From: Onthophagus taurus
Lineage: Eukaryota > Arthropoda > Insecta > Coleoptera > Scarabaeidae
NCBI RefSeq assembly: GCF_036711975.1
Contig: NC_091973.1
Coordinates: 19,282,001 to 19,346,000 of the forward strand
Reading direction: 5' to 3'
DNA length: 64,000 nucleotides
Shown here: positions 21,937 through 32,308 of the stretch, in pieces
Layout of the letters: each line of letters opens with the position of its first letter
Numbering within the stretch: position 1 is the first letter of the stretch
Translations under genes and position numbers: made by a program
Notes under the pieces: model-generated
What the model saw: only the letters and a program-made list of their open reading frames with translations
What the model was told of the DNA's origin: nothing
Databases searched by the model: none

Positions 21937-22284
21937 TTAAGAAATAGATGCCGATGGAATTTCATCATTTGAACCAATATTCTTCTTCTTCTTCTTTATA
22001 AATTCAATCTTTTGCACAGTACATGTCTTGTTAAGTTCAAGTTCTCCAAGATATACCAAACACATTTCACGTAGTTCAACAATTTCAGCATCGGAAATCA
22101 CTTCAGCAATACGTTTAGGTAGAAACACAATAAATCCAGCTTCCAGTTCAACAATTACCATAGGCCAAGCTCGGCTTGGAATACGTTTAGCTGCTACAAT
22201 TGGATACGGTGTATGTAAATGTAAATCACTCACTTTTTTCTTAGGTAAAAATTCACACTGTCCTAAACGATTTAGATGTTCCAT
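21937..22284 (-). CDS. TIR-encoded small Maverick protein, left copy, 115 aa
   Basis: Intact minus-strand gene inside the left TIR, nearly identical to 34754-35101 in the right TIR (a few substitutions such as A/V, S/N, M/T and R/S). The core PMVIVELEAGFIVFLPKRIAE is beta-rich, followed by an acidic helix and a Lys-rich tail with a KKKKKK run. The paralogue at 23047-23397 and the pseudogene at 36583-36888 share the VELE..F.V.(L/I)P(K/R) core and an 'M(E/S)..(N/S)..G' start. This makes it a conserved Maverick family. The short beta-rich core would suit an OB-like nucleic-acid-binding protein, but that is inference. Confidence 0.7.
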   Translation of the reverse strand: MEHLNRLGQCEFLPKKKVSDLHLHTPYPIVAAKRIPSRAWPMVIVELEAGFIVFLPKRIAEVISDAEIVELREMCLVYLGELELNKTCTVQKIEFIKKKKKNIGSNDEIPSASIS

Positions 22285-22415
22285 CTTTTCAATAAGCGGT
22301 GTATAAACTTCAAGTGAACAGTTTGGAGTGTAAGTTCGGAATGAATAAATTTCGCACCAGGCGGTAGAGATAATGTAACCGCAAAAAAAAATAATGTGGT
22401 TAGACGCAGTAACAT
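22272..22415 (-). CDS. Possible 47-aa secreted peptide ORF upstream of the TIR gene
   Basis: ATG 22415 starts a hydrophobic, signal-peptide-like segment (LTTLFFFAVTLSL) in a short frame that overlaps the start of the 115-aa gene. In the right TIR the same frame is altered by substitutions and small indels, so selection on it is doubtful. It lies just downstream of a likely intron (34524-34590 in the right copy), so it may be only leader sequence. Confidence 0.15.
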   Translation of the reverse strand: MLLRLTTLFFFAVTLSLPPGAKFIHSELTLQTVHLKFIHRLLKRWNI

Positions 22416-22756
22416 CTCTCTAGATAAACAAATTTCCAATAACAACTGTTGATAAAATTAAAAAAAATAAAATTATCAAAAGGAAAATTCGAGAAACAAT
22501 AGATATTACTTACAGTATAAAAAATAAATCGATCCTAAGTGTTCCCAACACATCCCAATGGTTGGTAAACCATGTTCTCTACAATCTCAATATGATTTCG
22601 ATGGGCAACATCCCGTAAAGTTCAAATAGATGAATTCTTTTTTAGTCTTAAATTCACAACCTCGGCTGCTGAATCAAACAGGCTTGATGGCTGTTTATAA
22701 CTCATCTTTTTATAATTTGATGTTTATGTTCTGGTTTAGATTGAACTAATTCTATA

Positions 22757-22990
22757 ATGTCTTTTTCACCACATTTTATATTAATTTTCTATCTGTCCTA
22801 TTTCCCGATGTTGTCATCCGAAGAAATTTATCTGTTTTTTTGTGGTAATTTGTTTTTCGTGGTATTTCGTTTGTTCGTCACTGTATTTTTTGCAGATGTA
22901 TTTCTCAGTTGTGATAATTGCGGTTTTTGTGGTTTTACTTTATTATGCACGTGTTATTTTTTTATTTTATTATCTATTTACTTAGAATAA
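22757..22990 (+). CDS. Hydrophobic Cys/Phe-rich 77-aa open frame
   Basis: An open frame just inside the left TIR that is very hydrophobic, with several Cys (DNCGFCGF). It could be a small membrane protein or only T-rich sequence. No homologue is seen elsewhere in the window. Low certainty. Confidence 0.15.
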   Translation: MSFSPHFILIFYLSYFPMLSSEEIYLFFCGNLFFVVFRLFVTVFFADVFLSCDNCGFCGFTLLCTCYFFILLSIYLE

Positions 22991-23046
22991 CATTTTAATC
23001 AGTTGTGTCCCACAGATTGATTTCATCGGTTCTATATCGGTTAAAA

Positions 23047-23397
23047 ATGGAAAATTTTAATCAAATTGGTGCGTCATTGAATAGTAAACTTGATTTACTT
23101 AACAATATATATGCAAGATCCAGTAAAACCTTGGTTAGAGTCTCTCGTTTGGAGTGTAATAGAGTATATCGTATAATAGGAATTGAGAGACATGTTAATT
23201 CGAGTAGTACATATCCCAAAGTTTTAATTGAATTGGAGGATTTTAATGTCTATATACCTAAATGTTATGAAGATGAGATATTAAAGGATGATACGTTTAC
23301 AATTTTAACATTTTCAATCAATTCTATCGGATTGATCTTTAAAGGTTCTATCTATCTAATGGATATTTTAAATTTTGTAAATTTAAATGAAGTTTAA
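23047..23397 (+). CDS. Paralogue of the TIR-encoded small protein, 116 aa
   Basis: Start ATG 23047 is chosen because MENFNQIG parallels MEHLNRLG of the TIR gene; an in-frame ATG at 23005 exists but is less likely. The core KVLIELEDFNVYIPKCYEDE corresponds to the VELE..F.VFLPKR core of the TIR copies, followed by a KDDTFTIL helix and an end in NFVNLNEV. It lacks the Lys-rich tail. A fragment of a closer relative occurs in direct orientation at 34214-34381, next to the right TIR, where it is split by a probable 57-bp intron. The function is unknown. Confidence 0.65.
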   Translation: MENFNQIGASLNSKLDLLNNIYARSSKTLVRVSRLECNRVYRIIGIERHVNSSSTYPKVLIELEDFNVYIPKCYEDEILKDDTFTILTFSINSIGLIFKGSIYLMDILNFVNLNEV

Positions 23398-23608
23398 TTT
23401 TTTTTATAATGTGAGTATTTCTATTGTTTCTCGAACATTCCTTTCAATAATCTTTATTCTTTATCTTTTTATCTTTTACCAACAGTTGCTATGGAAAGTT
23501 TGTTAACCACAAGCGGATATGCGCGTGAAAAAACAACTATATTTTAAATAAAAAACAATGTATTAAATGAAAAAATTTATTTAAACCAATAAAATGTATA
23601 TTTAATCT

Positions 23609-24130
23609 TTACAATACATTTTCTTTAGAAATCCAACTGTTCTGAGACGAATCAAAACCTAACCATTTCACGTACAGTCTATCCCCTTTCCTCCTTCTTA
23701 TCACTTTTTCAACGAGATAAACGTCAGGTTGTTTAGATAAACTGAGCTCAAATTCATAAAATGCTCCTGAAATGGGTTGACCATTCATGTCCTCCAACAA
23801 ATATGTTACAGGGTTTGTTATCTGAACTTTAGCAATTTTAAACAATTCAGTAGTCCAATTTGGTAGGTATCCTTTATCGAAAACATGTTTATGTCTACTG
23901 ATTCGTACCGTTTCACCAACTTTAGACTTTCATTTACCAGTAATTTTTACGAAATTGTAGACTGTATTGAGAAGCTGATTTTCAATAGATTTAGAATTTA
24001 TTAAATTAGGAGCTAGGAGCTAGCTGTGTAGTCCTATGCTTTAAAGCGTTATAAATTTTAGCTACGTCATTCAAAAGATGTAACCATTTATGATTCCCGC
24101 AAAGACTAAAGTATTTATAGAGCCTTCTGT
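23609..24130 (-). pseudogene. Maverick retrovirus-like integrase with chromodomain, N-truncated
   Basis: On the minus strand, 24130-24030 reads GNHKWLHLLNDVAKIYNALKHRTT, the helix after the catalytic Glu in Maverick integrases ('YN..KHRT'). Stops at about 24010 and 23930 and small frame changes follow. From 23845 an open frame ends in a chromodomain: VYLVEKVIRRRKGDRLYVKWLGF and a final SWISKENVL. The catalytic DDE core is replaced by the repeat block at 24127-24600. The enzyme would have inserted the element and its chromodomain would bind modified histones, but this copy cannot function. Confidence 0.8.
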
Positions 24131-24600
24131 TTTATCTGACCAACCGCTTTTATCGGCACCGATACTTTTTCGAACTGAAAAGCGGTTGGATGGGTAAAAC
24201 AGATTGGTACAGATAAATGTTAACAGGCCGGTTTTAACCGATCTGTTTTATCTGACCAACCGCTTTTATCGGTTGTAACACCGATACTTTTTCAAACTGA
24301 AAAGCGGTTGGATGAGTAAAACAGATTGGTTTCTGATCAAATTATACCGTTGACGGATGGAATTCTTATAGTTACTGGGGGGACGTTAAGGGTTGTCGCA
24401 GGTTGTTATATAAACTGTTTTAACAGATAAATTTTAACAGGCCGGTTTTAGCCGATCTGTTTTATCTGACCAACCGCTTTTATCGGTTGTAACACCGATA
24501 CTTTTTCAAACTGAAAATCGGTTGGATGGGTAAAACAGATTGGTTTCTGATCAAATTATACCGTTGGCGGATGGAATTCTTATAGTTACTGGGGACGCTC
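24127..24600. repeat. Tandem repeat block with internal inverted repeats
   Basis: CTGTTTTATCTGACCAACCG begins units at about 24129, 24245 and 24457. Within each unit AAGCGGTTGG(A)TGGGTAAAACAG forms the inverted partner of the start, so each can fold back. A related single copy occurs inverted near 39680-39735 in Maverick 3. The block replaced the integrase core. Confidence 0.75.
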
Positions 24601-24769
24601 TACGGACTGTGGAGGATATGGTTGGAACAAACCCCATTAAAACAAGGAACCATACATCTGAACCTTTGCTTCAAGAGCAATATATAGCAGTAACAACCCC
24701 TTTAGAAAAAACAAATTCGAGACTGCATGTATACATATAAACCATTGAGTGGTGAGGTGTCGGTAATCA

Positions 24770-24910
24770 TAAACTAACAGGATATCCACATTGATAAAAA
24801 AATGTGGTCAACCACAGAGAAAAACAACTGTGCAGATGCAGGTGCAGGACGTTATAGACAAACAGGATATCCACAATGATAAAATGTGGTTAATCGTGGA
24901 AAAAACAACT
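24770..24910. repeat. Two ~60-bp direct repeats
   Basis: AAACAGGATATCCACAATGA and a diverged partner near 24775 (AACAGGATATCCACATTGAT) are each followed by AAAATGTGGT...AAAACAACT. They lie directly upstream of the gene at 24966, so they could be promoter elements. Confidence 0.55.
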
Positions 24911-24965
24911 ACCATTGACTATATATATATGTCGTCCATGCTATGCACACACATTAGTTACCATC

Positions 24966-25484
24966 ATGAAATTCAGACGTACGGCAGTTGTAGATATTCA
25001 AGGTGTTCAAGTCGATTCAGAATTTGAAGCCAGAGAAGTTACTCTCATAGATTTAGACACATCCCACACGTTACATCTACATCTTCAGTCAAGCAAACCA
25101 TTCCGAGCGCTGAACGAAAAGGACCAGAAGTCTTGTAGATATTTAGAACGACATTATCATCGATTGGGTTTTAACGATGGCTGGATCAGTCAAGGTATGG
25201 GTTTGAAGCTGCTCGATGATACCATTTCAAACTATGATCTCATCTATGTGAAGGGGAACCAGAAGGCACATTTTTTGAAAAATCGTCCATGTCATCCAAA
25301 TCGATGTTGTAGGAATTTAAAGATTATCGACCTATCGCTAGAAAAATGTAATGTAGCCGAAGAGATTAAATTAAATGTTTCGTTAGATGTGTGTTGGTGT
25401 CATAACGGGTTCCCAGCCGTATGTTCGCAAAACAACGCATTAATATTAAAAAATTATGTGAACCAATCCAAATTTATGCTGTAA
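24966..25484 (+). CDS. Conserved-looking Maverick protein with IYVKG motif, 172 aa
   Basis: ATG 24966 is preferred because the coding character starts with MKFRRTAVVDIQG; an in-frame upstream ATG at 24915 adds only a microsatellite-derived leader. The protein begins with two beta strands (AVVDIQGVQV, EVTLIDLD) and has an LIYVKGNQKAHFL segment near residue 100. It ends in a Cys/His-rich part (CHPNRCC, CWCHNGFPAVCSQNN) that could bind a metal. I associate the 'VVDIQG ... YVKG' layout with recurring insect viral or transposon proteins and suspect an RNase H-like fold, but no catalytic set is clear. It lies 97 bases upstream of the metalloproteinase on the same strand. Confidence 0.55.
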   Translation: MKFRRTAVVDIQGVQVDSEFEAREVTLIDLDTSHTLHLHLQSSKPFRALNEKDQKSCRYLERHYHRLGFNDGWISQGMGLKLLDDTISNYDLIYVKGNQKAHFLKNRPCHPNRCCRNLKIIDLSLEKCNVAEEIKLNVSLDVCWCHNGFPAVCSQNNALILKNYVNQSKFML

Positions 25485-25581
25485 ACCAATCAAAATGTAT
25501 TGTACTGTAAAAAATAAATGTATATATTTTGTAAACTATTGAACTTTCATTCATTCAGTCCTTAACGTCCAACAAGTTAAG

Positions 25582-27243
25582 ATGTACCTCCATATTAATT
25601 TTAAATCTATTTACCTGTTGATATATATATTGAAATATATATCTGGAATGTTAAACGACGATACTGATGATATTTATAACCTTCTTGTTAAGTATGGACA
25701 TATTTCGGCGGTGGACTTTGACGAACAACCCAATTTACATTTAGATCGTCAGGAAATATTAGCTGAAGGTCTATCTCACTTTCAAAATTACTATCATCTC
25801 CCTATAACAGGGGAGGCTGATAATGATACGTTAAAGCTACTGTTAAAACCCCGATGTGGTAATTTGGATGTTTATACAAATTTAAACTATAAACATATAA
25901 CGCGTAAGTGGAACTTTACTAAAATTAAATGGGGTTTGTTCCAACCATATCATCTACAGTCCGTAGAGCTATTTAGAAAGGCGTTTAACGTTTGGTCTGA
26001 GCATATAAATTTACAATTTCAAAAAACTTATCGAGATATTAACATTTTAATCGGGTTTCGAAGTGTGAATCATACACTTATCCAAAATCCTAGGATAAAT
26101 TGCCCCGCTAAATTTGACTGTAAAGGAGGTGTGCTAGCTCACGCAGAGTATCCGAGTATACATAAAGATAAAGTTGAAATTCATATAGACATAGACGAGA
26201 ATTGGAATTTCACTAATAATAACGAAAATGAAGTCAATTTATTACCAGTTATTATACATGAAATTGGACACTCTTTAGGGTTAGATCATAATAATCGAAA
26301 TGATTCCGTAATGTATGCATATTATGGTGGAGTTGAAACCTTAAGTCGGCATGACATTGATAATATACAGAGAATCTATGGACGTAAATCACTTGATAAA
26401 CCTAGTATCTCTACAACAACCTCGATTCCCACTACAAATAGAACTCAAACTTCGACTACAACAAGAACAACAACAACAACAGTAAGGCCATCACCATCAA
26501 CAACAACAACAACAACAATAAGGTCAACATCAGTTTCAACTGTCAACGTCTCCCATATATGCGATGTGGATGAAAAGTTCACAGCATTTTTAATTTACGA
26601 TAAAATAGTCTACGTTTTCTTTAAGCAGTGGGTTTGGTTAATTGATCTAAAGACTAAAAAACCGATTCAATCCGAAGCTGTAAACATTTTAGATTGGATA
26701 CACCCCTTGAGAGGGGTTTTAGACAATAGCGACTATGACTATGTAGTGTCAGTAGATTCAAATGGTCTATTCACATTTATTATCAAAAATGAAATATATA
26801 TAATTGAAATTAAGAGTTTAACTGTAAGGTATAAATATAGATTTTCTGAAACGGAATTAGGTTTAACTGATGCAAGTAAAATTAGAGGTGTGGTTACCAG
26901 TAACTACGGTTTGACATACATCTTTTTCGATAAACATTACATCATTCAGGTAGATGAGTACTTTTACAGAAGAAAAAAGATTATAATGTCTGCAGATGAA
27001 TTCTTTCCGGGAATTCCAAACAACTTCAGTGGTGTATATAAAACGTCTGATGGTTTATTAAATTTCTTTGTTGGGGATATAATTATCCGTTACAATGAAT
27101 ATTTAAAAGAGGTTGTGAGTAGTTCGGAAAAGAACCTATCTTTATTGGGTATATCTTGTCCCTATAAGTCTTTAATTGATCAACTCAAATATATATTGTC
27201 TACAATAATTTCATCAAATATCACAATTCCAGCGGAAAATTAA
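25582..27243 (+). CDS. Secreted matrix metalloproteinase carried by Maverick 2, 553 aa
   Basis: Domain order is that of a full MMP. A hydrophobic N-terminus (about residues 8-22) suits a signal peptide. A peptidoglycan-binding-like prodomain ends in the cysteine switch PRCGNLD (about residue 93). The catalytic domain has zinc site HEIGHSLGLDH (about 224-234) and Met-turn SVMYAYY. A Thr-rich linker (about 275-315) leads to a C-terminal hemopexin-like domain (about 323-540) bounded by Cys. Family knowledge: such enzymes cut extracellular-matrix proteins, and MMPs are also known in granuloviruses. All catalytic residues are present, with no introns or stops. Role in host tissue breakdown is inference. 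It sits between the IYVKG gene and PolB. Confidence 0.93.
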   Translation: MYLHINFKSIYLLIYILKYISGMLNDDTDDIYNLLVKYGHISAVDFDEQPNLHLDRQEILAEGLSHFQNYYHLPITGEADNDTLKLLLKPRCGNLDVYTNLNYKHITRKWNFTKIKWGLFQPYHLQSVELFRKAFNVWSEHINLQFQKTYRDINILIGFRSVNHTLIQNPRINCPAKFDCKGGVLAHAEYPSIHKDKVEIHIDIDENWNFTNNNENEVNLLPVIIHEIGHSLGLDHNNRNDSVMYAYYGGVETLSRHDIDNIQRIYGRKSLDKPSISTTTSIPTTNRTQTSTTTRTTTTTVRPSPSTTTTTTIRSTSVSTVNVSHICDVDEKFTAFLIYDKIVYVFFKQWVWLIDLKTKKPIQSEAVNILDWIHPLRGVLDNSDYDYVVSVDSNGLFTFIIKNEIYIIEIKSLTVRYKYRFSETELGLTDASKIRGVVTSNYGLTYIFFDKHYIIQVDEYFYRRKKIIMSADEFFPGIPNNFSGVYKTSDGLLNFFVGDIIIRYNEYLKEVVSSSEKNLSLLGISCPYKSLIDQLKYILSTIISSNITIPAEN

Positions 27244-27594
27244 ATATGTTATGTATGTATCAAATGTGATTTAATCTATGTAACGACAAACTTATTTGGG
27301 TTCTATGTAAATAAAAATTTTTCCACTTGTTTATACATTTGTGGTTTTTTTGTTTTTCGAAGTAGAATTAATTATTATCTCGTCCAACTGTCATCCGTTT
27401 GTGGTTTTTTTGTTTTTTTGAAACTACTATCTGTTTTTCACCGCAATTATCTACAACTTGTTTTATTATTTAAAGACAATAGATATATAAAGGATGCTCT
27501 GGTTACCGAAAAGTTAATAGCATTTGTTCGTGATCTCGTAGACACCGTGTTATTTTTTTTTATTTCCGAAAAGTGAAAAGAAAAAACTCTAAAC

Positions 27595-29830
27595 ATGTTT
27601 ATTTGTGAGTTCTGTCAAGTGTCTTTTACGGTGAAACGTAATCTTGACAGGCATATGCGAGATAAACATGGTAAAACTAATTTCGATTGTACCGTGTGTG
27701 GAGGAACATTTTCAAGACGAGATAACTTGAACGTACATCTGAAACGATCTCATGGGTTATCTATGAAACGTCAAGCACCACCACCACCACCACCATTACC
27801 ATCAACCATCGAACATCGATCAAATCTAGAGATGGAAGTTCCCGGTACGTCTACTAAACATCAATCAAATTTGGAGATGGTAGTACCAACACCATTAACA
27901 TCCCCACCACCACCACCACCACCACTAGGTAATAAACGTCATCGATATTCAGCACGTCTAGAGTCCATGATCGAAAACGATGGAAAGGTATGTCAAGTTT
28001 GTGGCGATTTACTACCATCACTTATCTTGCTTGAATGCCATCTTAGAACTGAGCATGTTGAAATAATCGATGATAATGTTAAAAAATTTAAGTCTTGCTA
28101 TAAAAATAGGGTAGTTTGCTATAGAATTGATGGAGCTCAACCTGATTGTGATATACCGTCATATCTATTGAAATGTTGTGAAACAGTGAATCGACTGATT
28201 GAACAACATCTCAATAGGAATGGTTCGGTAAAAGCTCAGATTGAGTTATTAGCAAATTATATTAAGTCCGGATTTGATGATGATGACGGGAATGAGGAAA
28301 TTATTATGTCGGAGAAAAATTTTAATACAAAATTTAGAATTATCACTGCCGCCACTGTGTTGAATGAGGTTTATGATGAGATGACTCGGGATATTCTAAC
28401 TCAAAGCGAAGAGTTTCAGGAGCGTGGGTCGGGGTGGGCTTTCCACTCTATATCTCACCTGCTCCTGAACATCAATAAATTTGAGCCCATACCCGGGTCA
28501 TCATATATTCGTTTACCTCATGATATCGAAAAGAAAAAGGCATGCATCAATATTAAGAACTATGAAGACGATGCATGTCTAGCGTGGTGTTTGATGGCAG
28601 CTCTTTATCCCGCAAAACTTCATCAAGACCGGACTTCAAGCTACCCTCACTATAGTGAAACACTTAATTTACAAGGTATTAGATTCCCCATTACATTTAA
28701 AGACATTGTTAAAGTGGAAAAGTTAAATAATTTAAGCATTAATGTGTATGAGTTAGTTAGGAATTCGAATAAGTATACGGTGGAAGGACCAATTTATTTT
28801 ACCAAACAAAGACGCGAAATTCATATAAATTTACTCTATTTATATGAAACCGGCGGGAAAAGTCATTTTGTATTAATTAAGAACCTATCCAGGCTTATAT
28901 CACGTCAGTTTTCACGTCATGAGCATTCTATACACCTTTGTGATGGATGTTTAACCCGATTTCCATCTGCTGAAAAATTAATTACACATCAGAATCACGA
29001 TTGTAATCATATAAAAACAATTGTTCCCACGATAAATTTAAAATCAAAACCTAATTATTTTGGCTTACACACTCCCGAAAATATTTTATCATTTAATAAC
29101 TATAAATTCACACAGATGGTCCCGTTCGTTATATATGCAGACTTCGAATCGATTCTACAACCCATCGATTTTTGTGAGCCCAATTCATCTAAATCTTTTA
29201 CCGAAAAAGTTGAGATGCATCAACCCTACAGTTTCGCGTATTATATCGTTTCCACGATTGATAGTAGTTTTAATAAATTTGAAACGTATACAGGACTTGA
29301 TGCATCTCACGTTTTTATCACAAAATTAATCGATGATGTTAAATCTATTTATAATAAATACTTGAAAACCGTAAAACCAATGATACTTTTAACAACCGAT
29401 GAGCAACGCAATTTCGATTCAGCTGAAAATTGTTATATTTGTCAAAATCCTTTCACATCTGACCAGCTTAAGGTACGTGATCATTGTCATATTGGTGGTA
29501 AATACCGGGGACCCGCCCATGCAAATTGCAATCTAAATTTCAAACTTCCAAATTCTATTCCAATATTCTTTCATAATTTTAGCGGTTATGATTGCCATTT
29601 ATTTATTAAAGAAATTGCTGATGCTGATGAATATGGACTTGATGTATTGCCGAACAATAAAGAAAAATATATCAGTTTCAGTAAAAGAGTGTTTGTCGAT
29701 AAATTAATCAATGAAGATAAAACTGTTGAAAATATTTTTTTAAAATTAAGATTTGTTGATTCGTTTAGATTTATGGCATCTTCATTAGACTCATTAGCCG
29801 GTAACCTCGAAATAAATGACTTTATCAATA
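27595..29830 (+). pseudogene. Maverick 2 zinc-finger PolB, 5' part, interrupted by Tigger
   Basis: ATG 27595 opens with two C2H2 fingers (CEFCQVSF...H, CTVCGGTF...H), a Pro-rich linker and a third finger (CQVCGDLL...H). The exonuclease-type region follows: YADFESIL, an endonuclease VII-like treble clef (CYICQNPF ... RDHCHIGGKYRGPAHANCN), and HNFSGYDCH. Coding is native up to the TA at 29829-29830, where the transposon begins; the open frame runs into it and stops at 29919. The copy at 40596-44588 continues past this point without a break. The product here would be a polymerase fragment without motifs A-C. Confidence 0.9.
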
Positions 29831-32308
29831 CAGTAAGGCCTCAACATTCGCGAGGGTTAGGTTCTGAAAATACGTCGCGAATGTTGAATCCGCGAATGTT
29901 GAAGCACTCGATCTTATAAAAGAGAAACTGCTTCTGTGCCATTTTAAAAAGTAAAACGAAGACGAAATAAATCAAATGGAGAGATGTTTTATTTAAAAAT
30001 AGTAACAAAATTAAAAATTTGAATAAGTATGATTTTTAAAATTAATAAAATTAGTTATGTTAAATAAAACACACACAATATTTCAAAATAAAACGACTAA
30101 ATTTTCTGCAACAATATTTGTATTCAAATATAATATGTACAGTAAAATAACCATTTAAAGTTAAAAAAATAAACTCGGACAAATAAAAATAAACTCAAAA
30201 ATAAATATCAAAGAAATAAACTAAGAAAAAAAAACAAATAAAAATTAACTTAACCTTTCATCAACATGTTCAGGCACTGATTTAGAACACGATGGTTTGA
30301 AAAATGAATGTATGGTAGGTTGTACAGCTTTATTTTGCATATCCTTTTGAAGCTCTTTGTAAGAAGCAAGAAGAGTATTTAACCCATTTTTAAATTTTAT
30401 GCTACGTTCCATTACGGGATCCATTTCTACGATCTTTTCAGCAAGATGATTTGCTTCTTGTATAAAAGAATTAAGTTCTTTCAACGATAATTTATTACAA
30501 GGAGAAATAACCTCATCTTCATCCGATCCTGATTCACTCTCTATCAGGAGTGCTTCTAAATCCGCATTGGATAACTCTTCGTTTTCTTCATTGACAAGAG
30601 ATTCTATATCAGCTGCTACCACCTTTTGAAAATCGTCTCCTGGTAGCAACCGTGCAGAGAGCACAGCTTTGTCTATTGCCTCATCAACTTCAGAAGATTT
30701 TTCGGTGTCTTTTTTTAACAATTTTTTCCATGAATTACTGACAGTCGATATTTTAATGTCATTTAAAGCACATTTTATATTAATAATAGCATGTTCAATA
30801 TTGTATAGTTTCCACACGTCTTTTATTGAAAGGGAACTGTCGTTTTCTAATTTCTCGTGTACAAATCCAAACGCGTGCCTGATGTAATGACTTTTGAAAG
30901 CCTTTATAACACCTTGGTCTAAAGGTTGTAACAAGGATGTTGTATTTGGAGGAAGAAATACTACTTCCACACATGGATGACCAAACTTGAGAACATCAAC
31001 TGGATGAGATGTTGCGTTATCCAATATCAATAAAACACGGAATGATAAATTTTTAGATTTTAGATAACGTTCCACTTCTTTAACGAAACACTCTTTATAC
31101 CATTCAACAAATATATGAGAAGTCATCCAAGCTTTTGCATTAGCTCGCCAATACACAGGAAGAGCATCTTTGTCCTTGTTCTTTAAAGCACGTGGATTAG
31201 CTGCCCGGTATACCAACATTGGCTTTGTAATAAAGTCTCCACTTGAATTTGCACACAATAAAAGTGTGACTCTATCCTTAGCTGATTTAAATCCAGCAGC
31301 AGTCTTTTCATTTTTTGAAATGTATGTTCGTGTTGGCATCTGTTTCCAATAAAGTCCGGTTTCATCCGCATTAAAGATTTGTTCAGGGCAATAACCTTTC
31401 TCTTCTATTAATTTTCTTATTTCATCAGGAAATTTTGCAGCTTGTTGATGATCAGCTGAAGCTGATTCTCCACATAACTTAACGTTATGAAGATTAAATC
31501 GAGATTTAAATCTTTCGAACCATCCTCTGCTCGCTTTAAATTTAGAGTCATCTTCAATATAATTTATATCACCCGAAAAATGACAATAAAGATCCTTGGC
31601 TTTATCCATTAATCTAGCTCTGGTTAATGGTATATTTCTGCGGCCGTTATCTTCAATCCAAATATAAAGAGACTTCTCCATTTTCTCAATATTCATATCA
31701 CGAATTTGTGATGTTACTTTTAATGATGAACAGATGCCACTTTTTACGCTATTCCTGATTTCATTTTCTTTTTTCTTTATAGATCTTATCGTTGATTCAT
31801 TTACACTAAAGATACGGCCCACTTCGGTAGCTTTTTTCCCTTCTCGCAGCATATCAAGAACTTGAATCTTTTTTTCTAATGTCATAACTGACTTTGCGCG
31901 TTTGGCAATTAAGTTTATTTCGTTCGCTGGTCGTTTTGTAGCCATGTTGAATAGAATAATAGTTTCTAAAAGTTTATAAGATTAATCGGATATAAGAAAT
32001 TATAGAGTAAAAAAAAATAAAGAAATACTAACCTGAGTCAAGTAAATATCACAGAAATAAACACATAACCTAAACACTAAAATCGATCGAAATTAAGGGA
32101 ATCCCCGTAAACCGTAACAAAACAAATTGTCAAATGTGCGTGATGGGAAGCTGGTTGCTTGTACAGCAGGCGCACCGTTTGAATAAAGAAAAAAGTGCGT
32201 ACATATTCGCGAATAATCGAATCGCGAATGTTGAAAAAGGTAGCAAAGTTTAAAACGCGAATACACGAAACCGCGAATGCTGAAGTCGTGAATGTCGGGG
32301 CCCTACTG
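29831..32308 (-). mobile_element. Tigger/pogo-type DNA transposon inserted in PolB (2478 bp)
   Basis: The ends CAGTAAGGCCTCAACATTCG and, inverted, CAGTAGGGCCCCGACATTC are Tigger-like terminal repeats flanked by TA at 29829-29830 and 32309-32310. Further inverted-repeat copies of the ATTCGCG unit lie inside both ends (29850-29905 and 32205-32290). The element carries one intact transposase gene on the minus strand. Removal at the TA would restore the PolB frame, which marks it as younger than Maverick 2. Confidence 0.93.
30245..31945 (-). CDS. Tigger/pogo transposase (CENP-B-like, DDE_1), 566 aa
   Basis: The N-terminal psq-type helix-turn-helix (LEKKIQVLDMLREGKKATEV, about 27-46) and a CENP-B-type second helix-turn-helix (about 80-150) bind the ends. 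The catalytic core has Asp in FNADETGLYWKQMP (about 198), Asp in LLILDNATSHP (about 307), and a third acid in SLLQPLDQGVIKAF (about 343). The C-terminal part is acidic and helical. There are no stops or frameshifts over 566 codons, the usual Tigger length, and both element ends are present, so it could be active or recently active. The direction is opposite to PolB. Confidence 0.93.
   Translation of the reverse strand: MATKRPANEINLIAKRAKSVMTLEKKIQVLDMLREGKKATEVGRIFSVNESTIRSIKKKENEIRNSVKSGICSSLKVTSQIRDMNIEKMEKSLYIWIEDNGRRNIPLTRARLMDKAKDLYCHFSGDINYIEDDSKFKASRGWFERFKSRFNLHNVKLCGESASADHQQAAKFPDEIRKLIEEKGYCPEQIFNADETGLYWKQMPTRTYISKNEKTAAGFKSAKDRVTLLLCANSSGDFITKPMLVYRAANPRALKNKDKDALPVYWRANAKAWMTSHIFVEWYKECFVKEVERYLKSKNLSFRVLLILDNATSHPVDVLKFGHPCVEVVFLPPNTTSLLQPLDQGVIKAFKSHYIRHAFGFVHEKLENDSSLSIKDVWKLYNIEHAIINIKCALNDIKISTVSNSWKKLLKKDTEKSSEVDEAIDKAVLSARLLPGDDFQKVVAADIESLVNEENEELSNADLEALLIESESGSDEDEVISPCNKLSLKELNSFIQEANHLAEKIVEMDPVMERSIKFKNGLNTLLASYKELQKDMQNKAVQPTIHSFFKPSCSKSVPEHVDERLS

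Larger units (their letters stand above)
21549..22659. repeat. Maverick 2 left terminal inverted repeat (1111 bp)
   Basis: Near-identical over its length to the reverse complement of 34376-35569. The inner border lies at CTTAAATTCACAA (22659). The right copy is about 83 bases longer because of a local duplication near 35348-35430. Confidence 0.9.
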
